This document shows, one piece after another, positions 1 to 5,436 of a DNA stretch of 6,214 bases. This stretch comes from Acidobacteriaceae bacterium. Lineage in GTDB: Bacteria; Acidobacteriota; Terriglobia; Terriglobales; SbA1. Positions within the stretch are counted from its first letter, which is position 1. Each line of letters begins with the position of its first letter. Location: contig PLEA01000584.1 in NCBI GenBank assembly GCA_003136335.1, positions 1-6,214 of the forward strand. The letters are read 5' to 3'. The notes under the pieces were generated by a model, which saw only the letters and a list, made by a program, of their open reading frames with translations, did not search any database and was not told the DNA's origin. The position numbers were made by a program, and so were the translations under genes.

Positions 1-425
1 GGATCGACGCTGCGTTCTTTCAGATAGAAGGCCGGCCGCTGGGGGTCTGCCAGCGCGGGTTCCAGTTCAGCCAGGGGAACGGGTAACAAGCTCGCAAGGG
101 TGAATCCCGGCCGCTCGTAAACATGTTCCGGAGGCGGAAACACGATTGTCCCATGATCGCGCAGATCGACGTGCATTCCCGATTCGAACTGCAGTTCCTG
201 CGCAAACTCGGGATACATGCGAGCGCTGGCGATCGCAAGAGGTTGCAGGGCGGCAGGAGTCTCCAGGCTACAGTCGACCAACATCCCGCCGGCAGCATGG
301 GAGGCTTCGCGGCCGGGTTCTCCGCGCTCGACTACCAAAACAGTGGCGCCACGCTTGCGGAGCGCGAGGGCCAACGACAGGCCGATGATGCCTCCGCCGA
401 TGATGATTGTGTCCCAAGTCTTCAC
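1..425 (-). CDS. thiO: Glycine oxidase ThiO-like FAD-dependent amine oxidase, N-terminal part
   Basis: The gene runs off the left edge, so only the first 141 residues are visible. They open with a Rossmann dinucleotide-binding segment: G10-G-G-I-I-G15 (GxGxxG) and an acidic residue, E33, at the end of the second beta strand, where FAD ribose binds. Next comes GREASHAAGGML (residues 38-49), which matches the conserved block of the ThiO/DAO family. Residues from about 66 (SARMYPEFAQEL, then SGMHVDLRDHGT) also fit ThiO. In this family the enzyme oxidises glycine to iminoglycine with FAD and oxygen, feeding thiazole synthesis for thiamine in aerobes; it is cytoplasmic. The start is GTG at 425, because no in-frame ATG lies close upstream; an ATG at 436 is out of frame and stops at once. 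No thiamine gene is visible nearby, so another DAO-family amine oxidase is possible. Confidence 0.75.
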   Translation of the reverse strand, partial: MKTWDTIIIGGGIIGLSLALALRKRGATVLVVERGEPGREASHAAGGMLVDCSLETPAALQPLAIASARMYPEFAQELQFESGMHVDLRDHGTIVFPPPEHVYERPGFTLASLLPVPLAELEPALADPQRPAFYLKERSVD

Positions 426-431
426 CTTGGC

Positions 432-437
432 ATTGTA
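432..437 (-). promoter_or_regulatory. -10-like element TACAAT just before the thiO start
   Basis: On the minus strand TACAAT (5 of 6 matches to TATAAT) ends 6 nt before the GTG start. Transcription starting about 7 nt downstream would begin on the start codon itself. There is no convincing -35 hexamer at 16-18 bp and no Shine-Dalgarno. The geometry is seen; promoter activity is inferred. Confidence 0.4.
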
Positions 438-497
438 AAAGAGCGAAGGCGGAAAGATGGGAAGGTTGCATTTGTGGACTCGCGAACGGGATGGGAG

Positions 498-526
498 ATG
501 ACAGACCGAACGCGGCTGCATAAAAT
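498..526 (+). promoter_or_regulatory. Sigma-70-type promoter ATGACA-17-TAAAAT for the secreted protein at 534
   Basis: ATGACA (498-503, 5 of 6 to TTGACA) and TAAAAT (521-526, 5 of 6 to TATAAT) are separated by exactly 17 bp, the optimal spacing. The predicted transcription start is about 533-534, on the ATG of the downstream gene, implying a leaderless transcript. The alternative ATG at 525 would lie inside the -10 element, which argues against it. This is the best-formed promoter in the window. Confidence 0.55.
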
Positions 527-533
527 GGCTTGC

Positions 534-989
534 ATGAAGAAGCGCTTTGTTATTGGGGCAGTGCTGGTAATGCTGGCGATGGCGGGAGCGGCGGTCGGGC
601 AAAAAGATAAGGACAACGAACCGACGTCGTTTCTGTATTTCCTGGTCATCAAGGACGACAATGGGAAGCCAGTGCGAAATGCCGCAGTGATCATGCATGC
701 CGTGAATGAGAAGGGCAAGCAGGAACGCGGGGACATGGAGTTAAAGACCGACCCGGACGGGAAGACGAGTTTTGACGGCATCCCATATGGAATGTTGCGC
801 GTACAAGTGCTGGCCACGGGATTTCAGACCTTCGGGGAAGACTACGATGTCGAGAAAGCGAAGCTGGAGATCACGATTAAGCTGAAGCGGCCGCAGGGGC
901 AATATTCGGTGTATGACGATCACGCCAAGGACCCGAGCGCGCCGCCCAAGCAAGATCCGCCACCGGATCAGAACAAGAAGCCGAACTAG
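534..989 (+). CDS. Secreted small protein with carboxypeptidase-regulatory-like domain
   Basis: The 151-residue product begins MKKRFVIGAV, a basic start followed by a hydrophobic stretch to about residue 21 and a likely signal peptidase site near AAVGQ (19-23), so it should be exported. Residues about 34-118 resemble a carboxypeptidase regulatory-like beta-sandwich: FLVIKDDNGKPVRNAAV (36-52) is the typical 'D..GKPV.NA.V' strand-turn, followed by KTDPDGKTSFDGIPYG (71-86) and VLATGFQ (92-98). The C-terminus (137-151) is rich in Pro and Lys and looks disordered. Such domains usually bind or scaffold at the cell surface and are not enzymes themselves; the partner here is unknown. The open frame extends upstream to 123, but that part overlaps thiO antisense and does not look like protein. 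I chose ATG 534 over 525 because of the signal peptide and the promoter position. It diverges from thiO. Confidence 0.75.
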   Translation: MKKRFVIGAVLVMLAMAGAAVGQKDKDNEPTSFLYFLVIKDDNGKPVRNAAVIMHAVNEKGKQERGDMELKTDPDGKTSFDGIPYGMLRVQVLATGFQTFGEDYDVEKAKLEITIKLKRPQGQYSVYDDHAKDPSAPPKQDPPPDQNKKPN

Positions 990-1078
990 AACCCGCGCCG
1001 CTTCGTAACAGACGCTTGGCAAATTCCGTCACGCATCGCCTGGTTAGCAGTTGTGCGGTAAGAATACTTTTAACGATT

Positions 1079-1083
1079 GGGGA
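1079..1083 (+). promoter_or_regulatory. Ribosome binding site GGGGA of the EVE-domain gene
   Basis: GGGGA sits 4 nt before ATG 1088 and supports that start over the longer frame beginning at 1016, whose extra residues have no family resemblance. Confidence 0.45.
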
Positions 1084-1087
1084 TGTG

Positions 1088-1468
1088 ATGGACTACTTAC
1101 TGAAGACCGAGCCCTCAACGTATTCATTCGTGGACTTGCAGCGCGAGAAGACGACCACTTGGGACGGTGTCTCAAATCCCGTAGCGTTGAAGCATCTGCG
1201 CGGAATGAAGCCGGGCGAACGGCTGGTCATCTATCACACCGGAGATGAGAAGAGCGCGGTGGGGACGGCGTCCGTCGTCTCGGTCGATGTAGCTGACGCG
1301 AAGAACCCACAAGTGAAGATCAAAGTGGGACGTGCCAACCCCAAACCGGTGACTTTGGCGGAGGCGAAGGCCAACCCGTTATTTGCGGAGTCTCCGCTGG
1401 CGCGGCAGGGAAGGTTGAGTGTGGTGCCGCTGAACGACGCGCAGTTTAAGTTTCTCACGGGTGAGTAA
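1088..1468 (+). CDS. EVE-domain (PUA-like) protein
   Basis: The 126-residue product starts MDYLLKTEPSTYSFVDL, the classic N-terminus of EVE-domain proteins (related to thymocyte nuclear protein 1). Other family signatures follow in order: TTWDGVSNPVA (23-33), LRGMKPGERLVIYHTG (37-52), VGTASVVSV (58-66) and RLSVVPL (109-115). EVE belongs to the PUA-like fold; characterised members bind nucleic acids carrying modified bases, chiefly modified cytosine. The protein is cytoplasmic with no signal or membrane segment. At 126 residues it is slightly short for the family (about 140-150), with a compact middle after GTASVV, but both conserved ends are present, so it looks complete. It follows the secreted-protein gene by 98 bp and could be read through from that promoter. 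No restriction or defence gene is adjacent, so a housekeeping RNA or modified-base role is as likely as a defence role. Confidence 0.85.
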   Translation: MDYLLKTEPSTYSFVDLQREKTTTWDGVSNPVALKHLRGMKPGERLVIYHTGDEKSAVGTASVVSVDVADAKNPQVKIKVGRANPKPVTLAEAKANPLFAESPLARQGRLSVVPLNDAQFKFLTGE

Positions 1469-1590
1469 AGTCAAAACCGCCACCCCTTCGGCTTCGCTCA
1501 TGGCAGGCTCTAACGGGGCAAAAAGCGCGACGTTAGGATGGGGCACCCACTCATTCCTGATTTCGGTTCTCGTCTGACCCGGTACGAACT
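1469..1590. other. Convergent intergenic spacer with repeat-like composition
   Basis: This 122-bp gap lies between the ends of the EVE gene and the DUF6249-like gene. It holds CACCCCTTCGGCTTCGCTCA (1481-1500) and GGATGGGGCACCC (1536-1548), strings resembling dispersed intergenic sequences I associate with acidobacterial genomes. The CCCC and GGGG cores can pair only weakly and there is no T-run, so I do not call a rho-independent terminator. No coding content is visible. Confidence 0.35.
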
Positions 1591-1947
1591 TTAGGACGTG
1601 CGGGTCTCGCGGCGGATCAACGTAGAGTCCAGTAAGTAGCCGACACCCAGGGCGAAGGGGATGGCACCGAAGGCGCCCGCCACTAAGGCGTCGGGTTCGA
1701 CTCTCGCGACGATGGTAAAGGTCAGCATGTAGCCGACCGCGCCCGCGATTAACAAAATTCCAGCACGGCGGGAGTGGGCCGCCTCGGTAAGATCGGGCTC
1801 AATGGGGACGCTGACGCCCCGCTGCATGGCCGCCAGGCGCTCTTCCGTGCGCAGTTTGCGCACTCGATAAAACGTGTACATTCCCAGGACTGCCGTGGGC
1901 ATTCCGAAAATCATGATCACTGCTGCGAGACCGGTAATTCCGTCCAT
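1591..1947 (-). CDS. Small three-helix membrane protein, DUF6249-like
   Basis: The 118-residue protein has three predicted membrane segments: about residues 4-26 (hydrophobic, ending before FYRVRKLRTEERLAAMQRG), 61-81 and 86-107. The charged linker after helix 1, RVRKLRTEERLAAMQRGVSVP (residues 28-48), is the recognisable part: 'R.RK...EERLAA...G...P' is typical of DUF6249-type inner-membrane proteins, often found in Acidobacteriota and Bacteroidota. Their function is unknown to me; some lie beside sigma factors or anti-sigma genes, but none is seen here. The start is well supported by a strong Shine-Dalgarno. The gene is convergent with the EVE gene and divergent from the esterase gene. The family name is from memory; the membrane topology is read from the sequence. 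Confidence 0.7.
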   Translation of the reverse strand: MDGITGLAAVIMIFGMPTAVLGMYTFYRVRKLRTEERLAAMQRGVSVPIEPDLTEAAHSRRAGILLIAGAVGYMLTFTIVARVEPDALVAGAFGAIPFALGVGYLLDSTLIRRETRTS

Positions 1948-1954
1948 GGTGGTT

Positions 1955-1963
1955 CTCCTTCCT
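1955..1963 (-). promoter_or_regulatory. Strong ribosome binding site AGGAAGGAG
   Basis: On the minus strand AGGAAGGAG ends 7 nt before the ATG at 1947. It fixes the start of the DUF6249-like gene and shows that this genome does use Shine-Dalgarno initiation. Confidence 0.75.
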
Positions 1964-2009
1964 GTTAGATTCGGCTTCTGTTAGTGCCACGCTACAGGAG
2001 CTGAAATTG

Positions 2010-2045
2010 CTTTCAAGGAAAGATACGGAGAACGTCGCTTGAAAG
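2010..2045. repeat. Perfect 8-bp inverted repeat CTTTCAAG / CTTGAAAG in a divergent intergenic region
   Basis: CTTTCAAG (2010-2017) and CTTGAAAG (2038-2045) are exact reverse complements separated by 20 bp. They lie between the DUF6249-like gene (minus) and the esterase gene (plus), where a shared operator could sit. Centre-to-centre spacing is 28 bp, not an exact multiple of the helical turn. Chance is a real alternative. Confidence 0.3.
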
Positions 2046-2128
2046 TTCCCTATGCGGCCAACTCACGCCCGAGTGGATGCTTCCAAGCAAGGGAAGCGGG
2101 CTGCCTGGCATTTGCGGGTCGTCCCTTT

Positions 2129-2132
2129 GGAG
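2129..2132 (+). promoter_or_regulatory. Ribosome binding site GGAG of the esterase gene
   Basis: GGAG lies 5 nt before ATG 2138 and decides the start: the frame is open back to 2039, but the product from 2138 begins with a signal peptide and the extra upstream residues do not resemble protein. Confidence 0.55.
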
Positions 2133-2137
2133 ACAAG

Positions 2138-3247
2138 ATGAAATCCGAAAAGTTGCACTGGATGCGGTATATGGCGGGGGCTACCTGCCTTGCGGTGCTT
2201 TTTTTTGCCCAGGCACTCTGGTCGCAGGAAACGAAGGAAAAGGTCACGGTAGACGATGTGGACCGCAACTTCATGGTCCGGCTGCCCAAAGGTTATGATG
2301 CGCAACAGCATTATCCGGTCGTGATCCTGCTGCATGGTATGAATCAGGACCCGGAGGACATCGAACGGCTCACTCGGTTCAACGAACTGGCGGATAAAGA
2401 CGGCATTATTGCCGTTTATCCCTTTGCCTTGCACGGCCGGTGGAACGTGGGGGTTCGACCGCAAGAGCGCGGGCCGACAACCATGGGGCCCGGGAGAGGT
2501 GGACGTCGCGGCGGCGGTGGTTATCCAGGGGGCGGAGGCGGCTATCCCGGAGGGGGTGGTGGATACCCTCGGGGCGGCGGACAACAGCAACCTCAGGGTG
2601 GTCAGCCGAGCGAGGAGAAACGGGCGGCTCCGGCCGATGACCTTGCTTTCTTCAACCAGATGCTGGACCAGATCGGGACCAAGTTTTCGGTGGATGCTTC
2701 GCGAATCTATGCGGCGGGCCTGTCCGAAGGCGGCTTCATGAGCCTGCGCCTGGGTTGCGCCCTGGGCGACAGAATTGCGGCGGTTGCTGCAGTGGGTGCG
2801 GCCATGCCGAAGACCATGATTTGTCTGCCCTCGCGTCCGGTACCGCTGGTGATGATTAACGGTACTTCTGACCCGGTCGTTCCCTATGGCGGTGGCACCG
2901 AGCACAACATGAGTCTGGCAACGGTTTCTGTGGAAGATAGCGCCAAGGCGTGGGCGAAGATTGACCGCTGCGAGGAAAAGCCGGAGAAGAGCAAGTTGTC
3001 GGCGCGGGAGAAGGGCGGCATGGAAACTAAAGTCGATACCTACAACGGTTGCCAGCAAAACGCGGCGGTTGTTCTCTATAGCGTAAAGGGCGCGGGCAAT
3101 ACCTGGCCCGGCGGAGAGCAATATGAAGTCGAGAAAACGATCGGGAAGACGAGCCAGGATCTGAATGCCAATGAGGTGATATGGAGTTTCCTGGTGACGC
3201 GAAAGCTTCCCGGCTCTGGAGATCAGAAATCCGGTGATCAGAAATAG
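2138..3247 (+). CDS. Secreted PHB-depolymerase/LpqC-type alpha/beta-hydrolase with Gly-rich insert and His-to-Asn at the catalytic site
   Basis: The 369-residue protein begins with a signal peptide (hydrophobic about 11-28, cleavage near residues 26-31). The mature part follows the COG3509 esterase plan: VVILLHGMNQDPEDIE (61-76, oxyanion-hole HG), FNELADKDGIIAVYP (81-95), WNVG (102-105), DDLAFFNQMLDQI (167-179), VDASRIYAAGLSEGG (185-199) with nucleophile S196, and NGTSDPVVPYGGG (241-253) with acid D245. Members hydrolyse polyhydroxyalkanoates, feruloyl esters or similar extracellular esters. At the usual 'G.GHTWPG' motif this protein reads GAGNTWPGG (318-326), so the expected catalytic His is N321. 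A glycine-rich segment (about 117-157) interrupts the fold before DDLAFF. The C-terminus ends in a duplicated SGDQK. Activity is therefore uncertain: it may be a binding protein, a weak esterase, or use another His such as H256. It is convergent with the acyl-CoA ligase, 18 bp apart. Confidence 0.85.
   Translation: MKSEKLHWMRYMAGATCLAVLFFAQALWSQETKEKVTVDDVDRNFMVRLPKGYDAQQHYPVVILLHGMNQDPEDIERLTRFNELADKDGIIAVYPFALHGRWNVGVRPQERGPTTMGPGRGGRRGGGGYPGGGGGYPGGGGGYPRGGGQQQPQGGQPSEEKRAAPADDLAFFNQMLDQIGTKFSVDASRIYAAGLSEGGFMSLRLGCALGDRIAAVAAVGAAMPKTMICLPSRPVPLVMINGTSDPVVPYGGGTEHNMSLATVSVEDSAKAWAKIDRCEEKPEKSKLSAREKGGMETKVDTYNGCQQNAAVVLYSVKGAGNTWPGGEQYEVEKTIGKTSQDLNANEVIWSFLVTRKLPGSGDQKSGDQK
2486..2608 (+). 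repeat. Glycine/proline/glutamine-rich in-frame insert with three GGGG(G)YP units
   Basis: Residues about 117-157 of the esterase are low complexity. Three tandem units GGGGYP, GGGGGYP, GGGGGYP occupy residues 125-144 (2510-2569), followed by a Gln-rich tail. The three units use different glycine, tyrosine and proline codons (TAT CCA, TAT CCC, TAC CCT), so the repeat is conserved more at protein than at DNA level. Confidence 0.8.
3221..3245 (+). repeat. 15-nt-period direct repeat at the end of the esterase gene
   Basis: GATCAGAAAT occurs at 3221-3230 and again at 3236-3245, period 15, encoding the duplicated SGDQK tail and running into the TAG stop. It looks like a short intergenic-type repeat taken into the coding frame. 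Confidence 0.6.
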
Positions 3248-3265
3248 AGAGACTGAGGAAGCCTA

Positions 3266-4864
3266 TCAGGCGATGGACTCTCTCAATTCGCGGCGCAGGA
3301 TTTTGCCTGAGGCAGTCTTGGGAACCGAGTCCACGAAGTGGACCTCGCGTGGTTGTTTGTAACGGGTGAGGCGGTCGGCGACGAAGGCGCAGAGCTCTTC
3401 TCCGAGCTTGTGACTCTCGACAAAGCCGTCGCGCAAGGCGACGAAGGCGACCGGAATCTCTCCGGCTGCGGTGTCTGACCGACCGATTACGCCGCACTCT
3501 TTCACCGCTGGGTGTTCCATAAGGACCGCTTCGACTTCGGCGGGGGCTACGGGAAAACCCTTGTACTTGATCATTTCTTTGCGCCGGTCTATGACGCGGT
3601 AGAAGCCTTCGCGGTCGCGGGTGACGATATCGCCCGACCAATACCAGCCGTCTCGCAAAACCGCGGCGGTGGCTTGCGGTTCCTTCCAGTAACCCAGCAT
3701 GAATTGCGGCCCGCGCATAACGAGTTCTCCGGGCTGGCCAGAGGGCGCTTCCGTCAGATCGTCGGGAGTGTCGGCGGGATCGATATCGGTGTGCGACAGC
3801 ACGCGGCAGTCGGTTTCGGCCACAGGATGCCCGATGGAGTCTGGACGATAGAGCTCTGGTTCGAGGAAGCCTACATGGGTGACGGGCGAAGCCTCGGTCA
3901 TGCCGTATCCCTGGCATATCGGAATGTTGGTAAGCGACGTGAAGCGGCGGGCAAGATCTGGAGCCAGCGGCGCAGCTCCGGATTTGACCCAGTGAACCTG
4001 ATGATCGCGAGGGAACTCGCCCGCCTCGGCCGCCTGGCAAAGCGTATTGATCGCGGGCGGGACCAGAGGCATCATGGTGACGGCTTCGTCGATGAGGAGC
4101 TGCGCGAGTATGGGTACGTTGAAACGCGGTACCAGTACGAGCTTCGCGCCCAGCAACAGCGCGGGATTGAGAACCACATTCAGGCCGTAGATGTGGTAGA
4201 GCGGAAGACAGCAGAGAATATTGTCGGCGGAATTAAGCTTGGTCGCATTCGGGCCGAGCAACTGATACACATTCGCGACCAGATTGTAGTGCGAGAGCAT
4301 CACTCCCTTAGGCAGGCCCGTGGTGCCGCTGGAGTAGGGAAGTGCGGCGAGAGTGTTTTCGGACGACCGATCCGGCTCGCGATAAACTGCGGTTACCGGG
4401 TTCAGCAGGTTGGAAAACGGCTCGGAGCCGGGCGCGGGCTGGCGCGTGGTGTAGACGCGGCGGAGGTTGGGCAATCCTCCCAGATTGATGCCGTCGATAA
4501 TCGGGCCATCGGTGATCAAAAGGACGGCGCCGGAGTTTTCCAGTTGATAGCGAACTTCGCGCTCGCGGTAGGTTGGATTGAGCAGAGTAGGAATCGCTCC
4601 CGCCAAGGTGGCAGCGTGGTATGCCACACAGAACTCCCATGAGTTCGCCAGGAAGATGGCGAGGACGTCGCCGGGCTTGACGCCAGTGACGACCAGGCTG
4701 CGGGCCACGGACTCGACGCTGTCACCATATTGGGCATACGTCAGGCGGCGGCCGCAAGAGGCATCAACCAACGCGGTCTTCTGCGCATTGCGGCAGCAGG
4801 AGTCGAGCACTAGATCGTGCAGAAACAGGTTCTGGGGGTCAGCGTAAAGTTGCGTGCGAAGCAT
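3266..4864 (-). CDS. AMP-forming acyl-CoA synthetase, 4-coumarate/long-chain acyl-CoA ligase group
   Basis: The 532-residue protein is a full-length member of the ANL adenylating superfamily. It activates a carboxylic acid with ATP to the acyl-adenylate, then transfers it to coenzyme A. Motifs in order: P-loop YSSGTTGLPKG (177-187), PLYHIYG (221-227), GYGMTEASP (319-327), SGD (410-412), the hinge region DRRKEMIKYKGFPVAP (426-441) and PKTASGKILRREL (515-527) with catalytic K521. The 'IKYKGFPVAP' hinge is typical of the 4-coumarate-CoA ligase/luciferase-like branch, so the substrate could be an aryl acid or a medium/long-chain fatty acid; sequence alone does not decide. There is no signal peptide. 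The start has no good Shine-Dalgarno, only CCCGGA immediately before ATG. The glutaredoxin-like gene lies 77 bp upstream on the same strand, so co-transcription is possible. All key residues appear intact. Confidence 0.92.
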   Translation of the reverse strand: MLRTQLYADPQNLFLHDLVLDSCCRNAQKTALVDASCGRRLTYAQYGDSVESVARSLVVTGVKPGDVLAIFLANSWEFCVAYHAATLAGAIPTLLNPTYREREVRYQLENSGAVLLITDGPIIDGINLGGLPNLRRVYTTRQPAPGSEPFSNLLNPVTAVYREPDRSSENTLAALPYSSGTTGLPKGVMLSHYNLVANVYQLLGPNATKLNSADNILCCLPLYHIYGLNVVLNPALLLGAKLVLVPRFNVPILAQLLIDEAVTMMPLVPPAINTLCQAAEAGEFPRDHQVHWVKSGAAPLAPDLARRFTSLTNIPICQGYGMTEASPVTHVGFLEPELYRPDSIGHPVAETDCRVLSHTDIDPADTPDDLTEAPSGQPGELVMRGPQFMLGYWKEPQATAAVLRDGWYWSGDIVTRDREGFYRVIDRRKEMIKYKGFPVAPAEVEAVLMEHPAVKECGVIGRSDTAAGEIPVAFVALRDGFVESHKLGEELCAFVADRLTRYKQPREVHFVDSVPKTASGKILRRELRESIA

Positions 4865-4874
4865 TCCGGGAGAG

Positions 4875-4880
4875 ATTGTA
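4875..4880 (-). promoter_or_regulatory. -10-like element TACAAT before the acyl-CoA ligase
   Basis: On the minus strand TACAAT ends 10 nt before the ATG at 4864, which would give a leader of only about 4 nt. No matching -35 hexamer is visible at 16-18 bp. It may allow the ligase to be transcribed separately from the glutaredoxin-like gene. Confidence 0.3.
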
Positions 4881-4900
4881 ATGGAAAGAGCCAGATTCGA

Positions 4901-4934
4901 ACGAGACAGACCCAGATGAACGCGACCCAGATGA
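4901..4934. repeat. 15-nt-period direct repeat between the glutaredoxin-like gene and the ligase
   Basis: GACCCAGATGA is present exactly at 4909-4919 and 4924-4934, period 15, in the 77-bp gap between two minus-strand genes. A more degenerate related copy (GAGCCAGATTCGA, 4888-4900) lies further toward the ligase, so this may be a decayed array of about three units. No function is evident. Confidence 0.6.
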
Positions 4935-4941
4935 CCCGGTG

Positions 4942-5187
4942 CTAGCTGGCCAGCTTGCGCAGGAATTCCTGCTCGTCCATGCGGTACTTGAACGCTTTAC
5001 GGCCATCGATGAAGACGACGGGAACTTCATCGTTGAACTGGCGGCGAAGGTCGGAGTCAGAGTCCACGTCGACGTCGTGCCAGGTGAATCCTCCACGCCG
5101 CGAAAGCTTGCACAGGCTCTCTTTGACCACTTCACACAGGTGGCACCCCTTGCGGGAATAGACCACGACATTGCGCGACTCTGGCAT
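4942..5187 (-). CDS. Small glutaredoxin/thioredoxin-like protein with CHLC active site
   Basis: The 81-residue product MPESRNVVVYSRKGCHLCEVV has the beta1-CxxC arrangement of glutaredoxin-like proteins (DUF836 type): C15-H-L-C18. HDVDVDSDSDL (37-47) forms the second strand region, VPVVFIDG (55-62) carries the cis-Pro (P56) of the thioredoxin fold, and the final helix is DEQEFLRKLA. It is probably a cytoplasmic thiol-disulfide redox protein; the partner is unknown. The open frame continues upstream to an ATG at 5250, but those 21 extra residues are basic and unlike the family, so I chose 5187. A TAGAAT element 8 nt before 5187 supports this start. The gene lies upstream of the acyl-CoA ligase on the same strand, a neighbourhood that does not reveal its substrate. 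Confidence 0.82.
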   Translation of the reverse strand: MPESRNVVVYSRKGCHLCEVVKESLCKLSRRGGFTWHDVDVDSDSDLRRQFNDEVPVVFIDGRKAFKYRMDEQEFLRKLAS

Positions 5188-5195
5188 CGGGGAAA

Positions 5196-5225
5196 ATTCT
5201 AGCTCGGGGAAACGGCGTTTTTCCA
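5196..5225 (-). promoter_or_regulatory. Promoter-like TGGAAA-18-TAGAAT before the glutaredoxin-like gene
   Basis: On the minus strand TGGAAA (4 of 6 to TTGACA) and TAGAAT (5196-5201, 5 of 6 to TATAAT) are 18 bp apart. TAGAAT ends 8 nt before ATG 5187, so the transcript would carry almost no leader. If real, it rules out the upstream ATG at 5250. Confidence 0.4.
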
Positions 5226-5374
5226 GTCGCAAAATGAAACGGAAGGACATACCAATCCGGTTGAAGGTCTGGTGGCCGGACCACGGGTCGGCTGAGATTC
5301 ATGGCATCGGGAATACAACGTTGGCAGATGGCTGTTAGTGTGAAAAAAATCAAAACTCCTTTCCCCAGCCACGT

Positions 5375-5380
5375 TAAAAT
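5375..5380 (+). promoter_or_regulatory. Possible -10 element TAAAAT for the lipoprotein gene
   Basis: TAAAAT (5 of 6 to TATAAT) lies 56 nt upstream of ATG 5437. It would give a leader of about 50 nt that contains the strong Shine-Dalgarno. No clear -35 is visible. The rest of the gap between 5202 and 5436 shows a small direct repeat, GCTACTCGC at 5390-5398 and 5401-5409, and nothing else I can name. Confidence 0.3.
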
Positions 5381-5424
5381 GATCGCAGCGCTACTCGCCT
5401 GCTACTCGCGGGTCGCCAGTGATC

Positions 5425-5430
5425 AGGAGG
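5425..5430 (+). promoter_or_regulatory. Consensus ribosome binding site AGGAGG
   Basis: A perfect AGGAGG ends 6 nt before ATG 5437 and fixes the start of the lipoprotein gene, inside a frame that is open from further upstream. Confidence 0.8.
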
Positions 5431-5436
5431 AGCGTT

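Noticed and set aside
123..533. Upstream extension of the secreted-protein frame to ATG 123
   Set aside because: The extension overlaps thiO antisense, places the signal peptide in mid-protein and ignores the promoter at 498-526.
1088..1468. EVE-domain gene as part of a modified-base defence system
   Set aside because: No McrBC-like, nuclease or methyltransferase gene is present in the window; stand-alone EVE proteins are common housekeeping genes.
2063..3121. Long minus-strand open frame (352 codons) opposite the esterase
   Set aside because: It is the antisense shadow of a well-supported gene in GC-rich DNA; its translation is rich in Arg, His and Pro without domain resemblance.
3247..3284. 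GAGAGA / TCTCTC pair at the esterase-ligase convergence as a bidirectional terminator
   Set aside because: The stem is 6 bp of simple repeat with a 26-nt loop inside the ligase coding end and no U-tract; support is too thin.
3027..4040. Minus-strand frame (337 codons) spanning the esterase end and the ligase 3' part
   Set aside because: It crosses the convergent junction of two real genes and is extremely Arg-rich, as expected from an off-frame reading.
3512..4642. Long plus-strand open frame (376 codons) opposite the acyl-CoA ligase
   Set aside because: It lies wholly inside the ligase gene, whose motifs are intact from end to end. The product has no recognisable domain and no Shine-Dalgarno.
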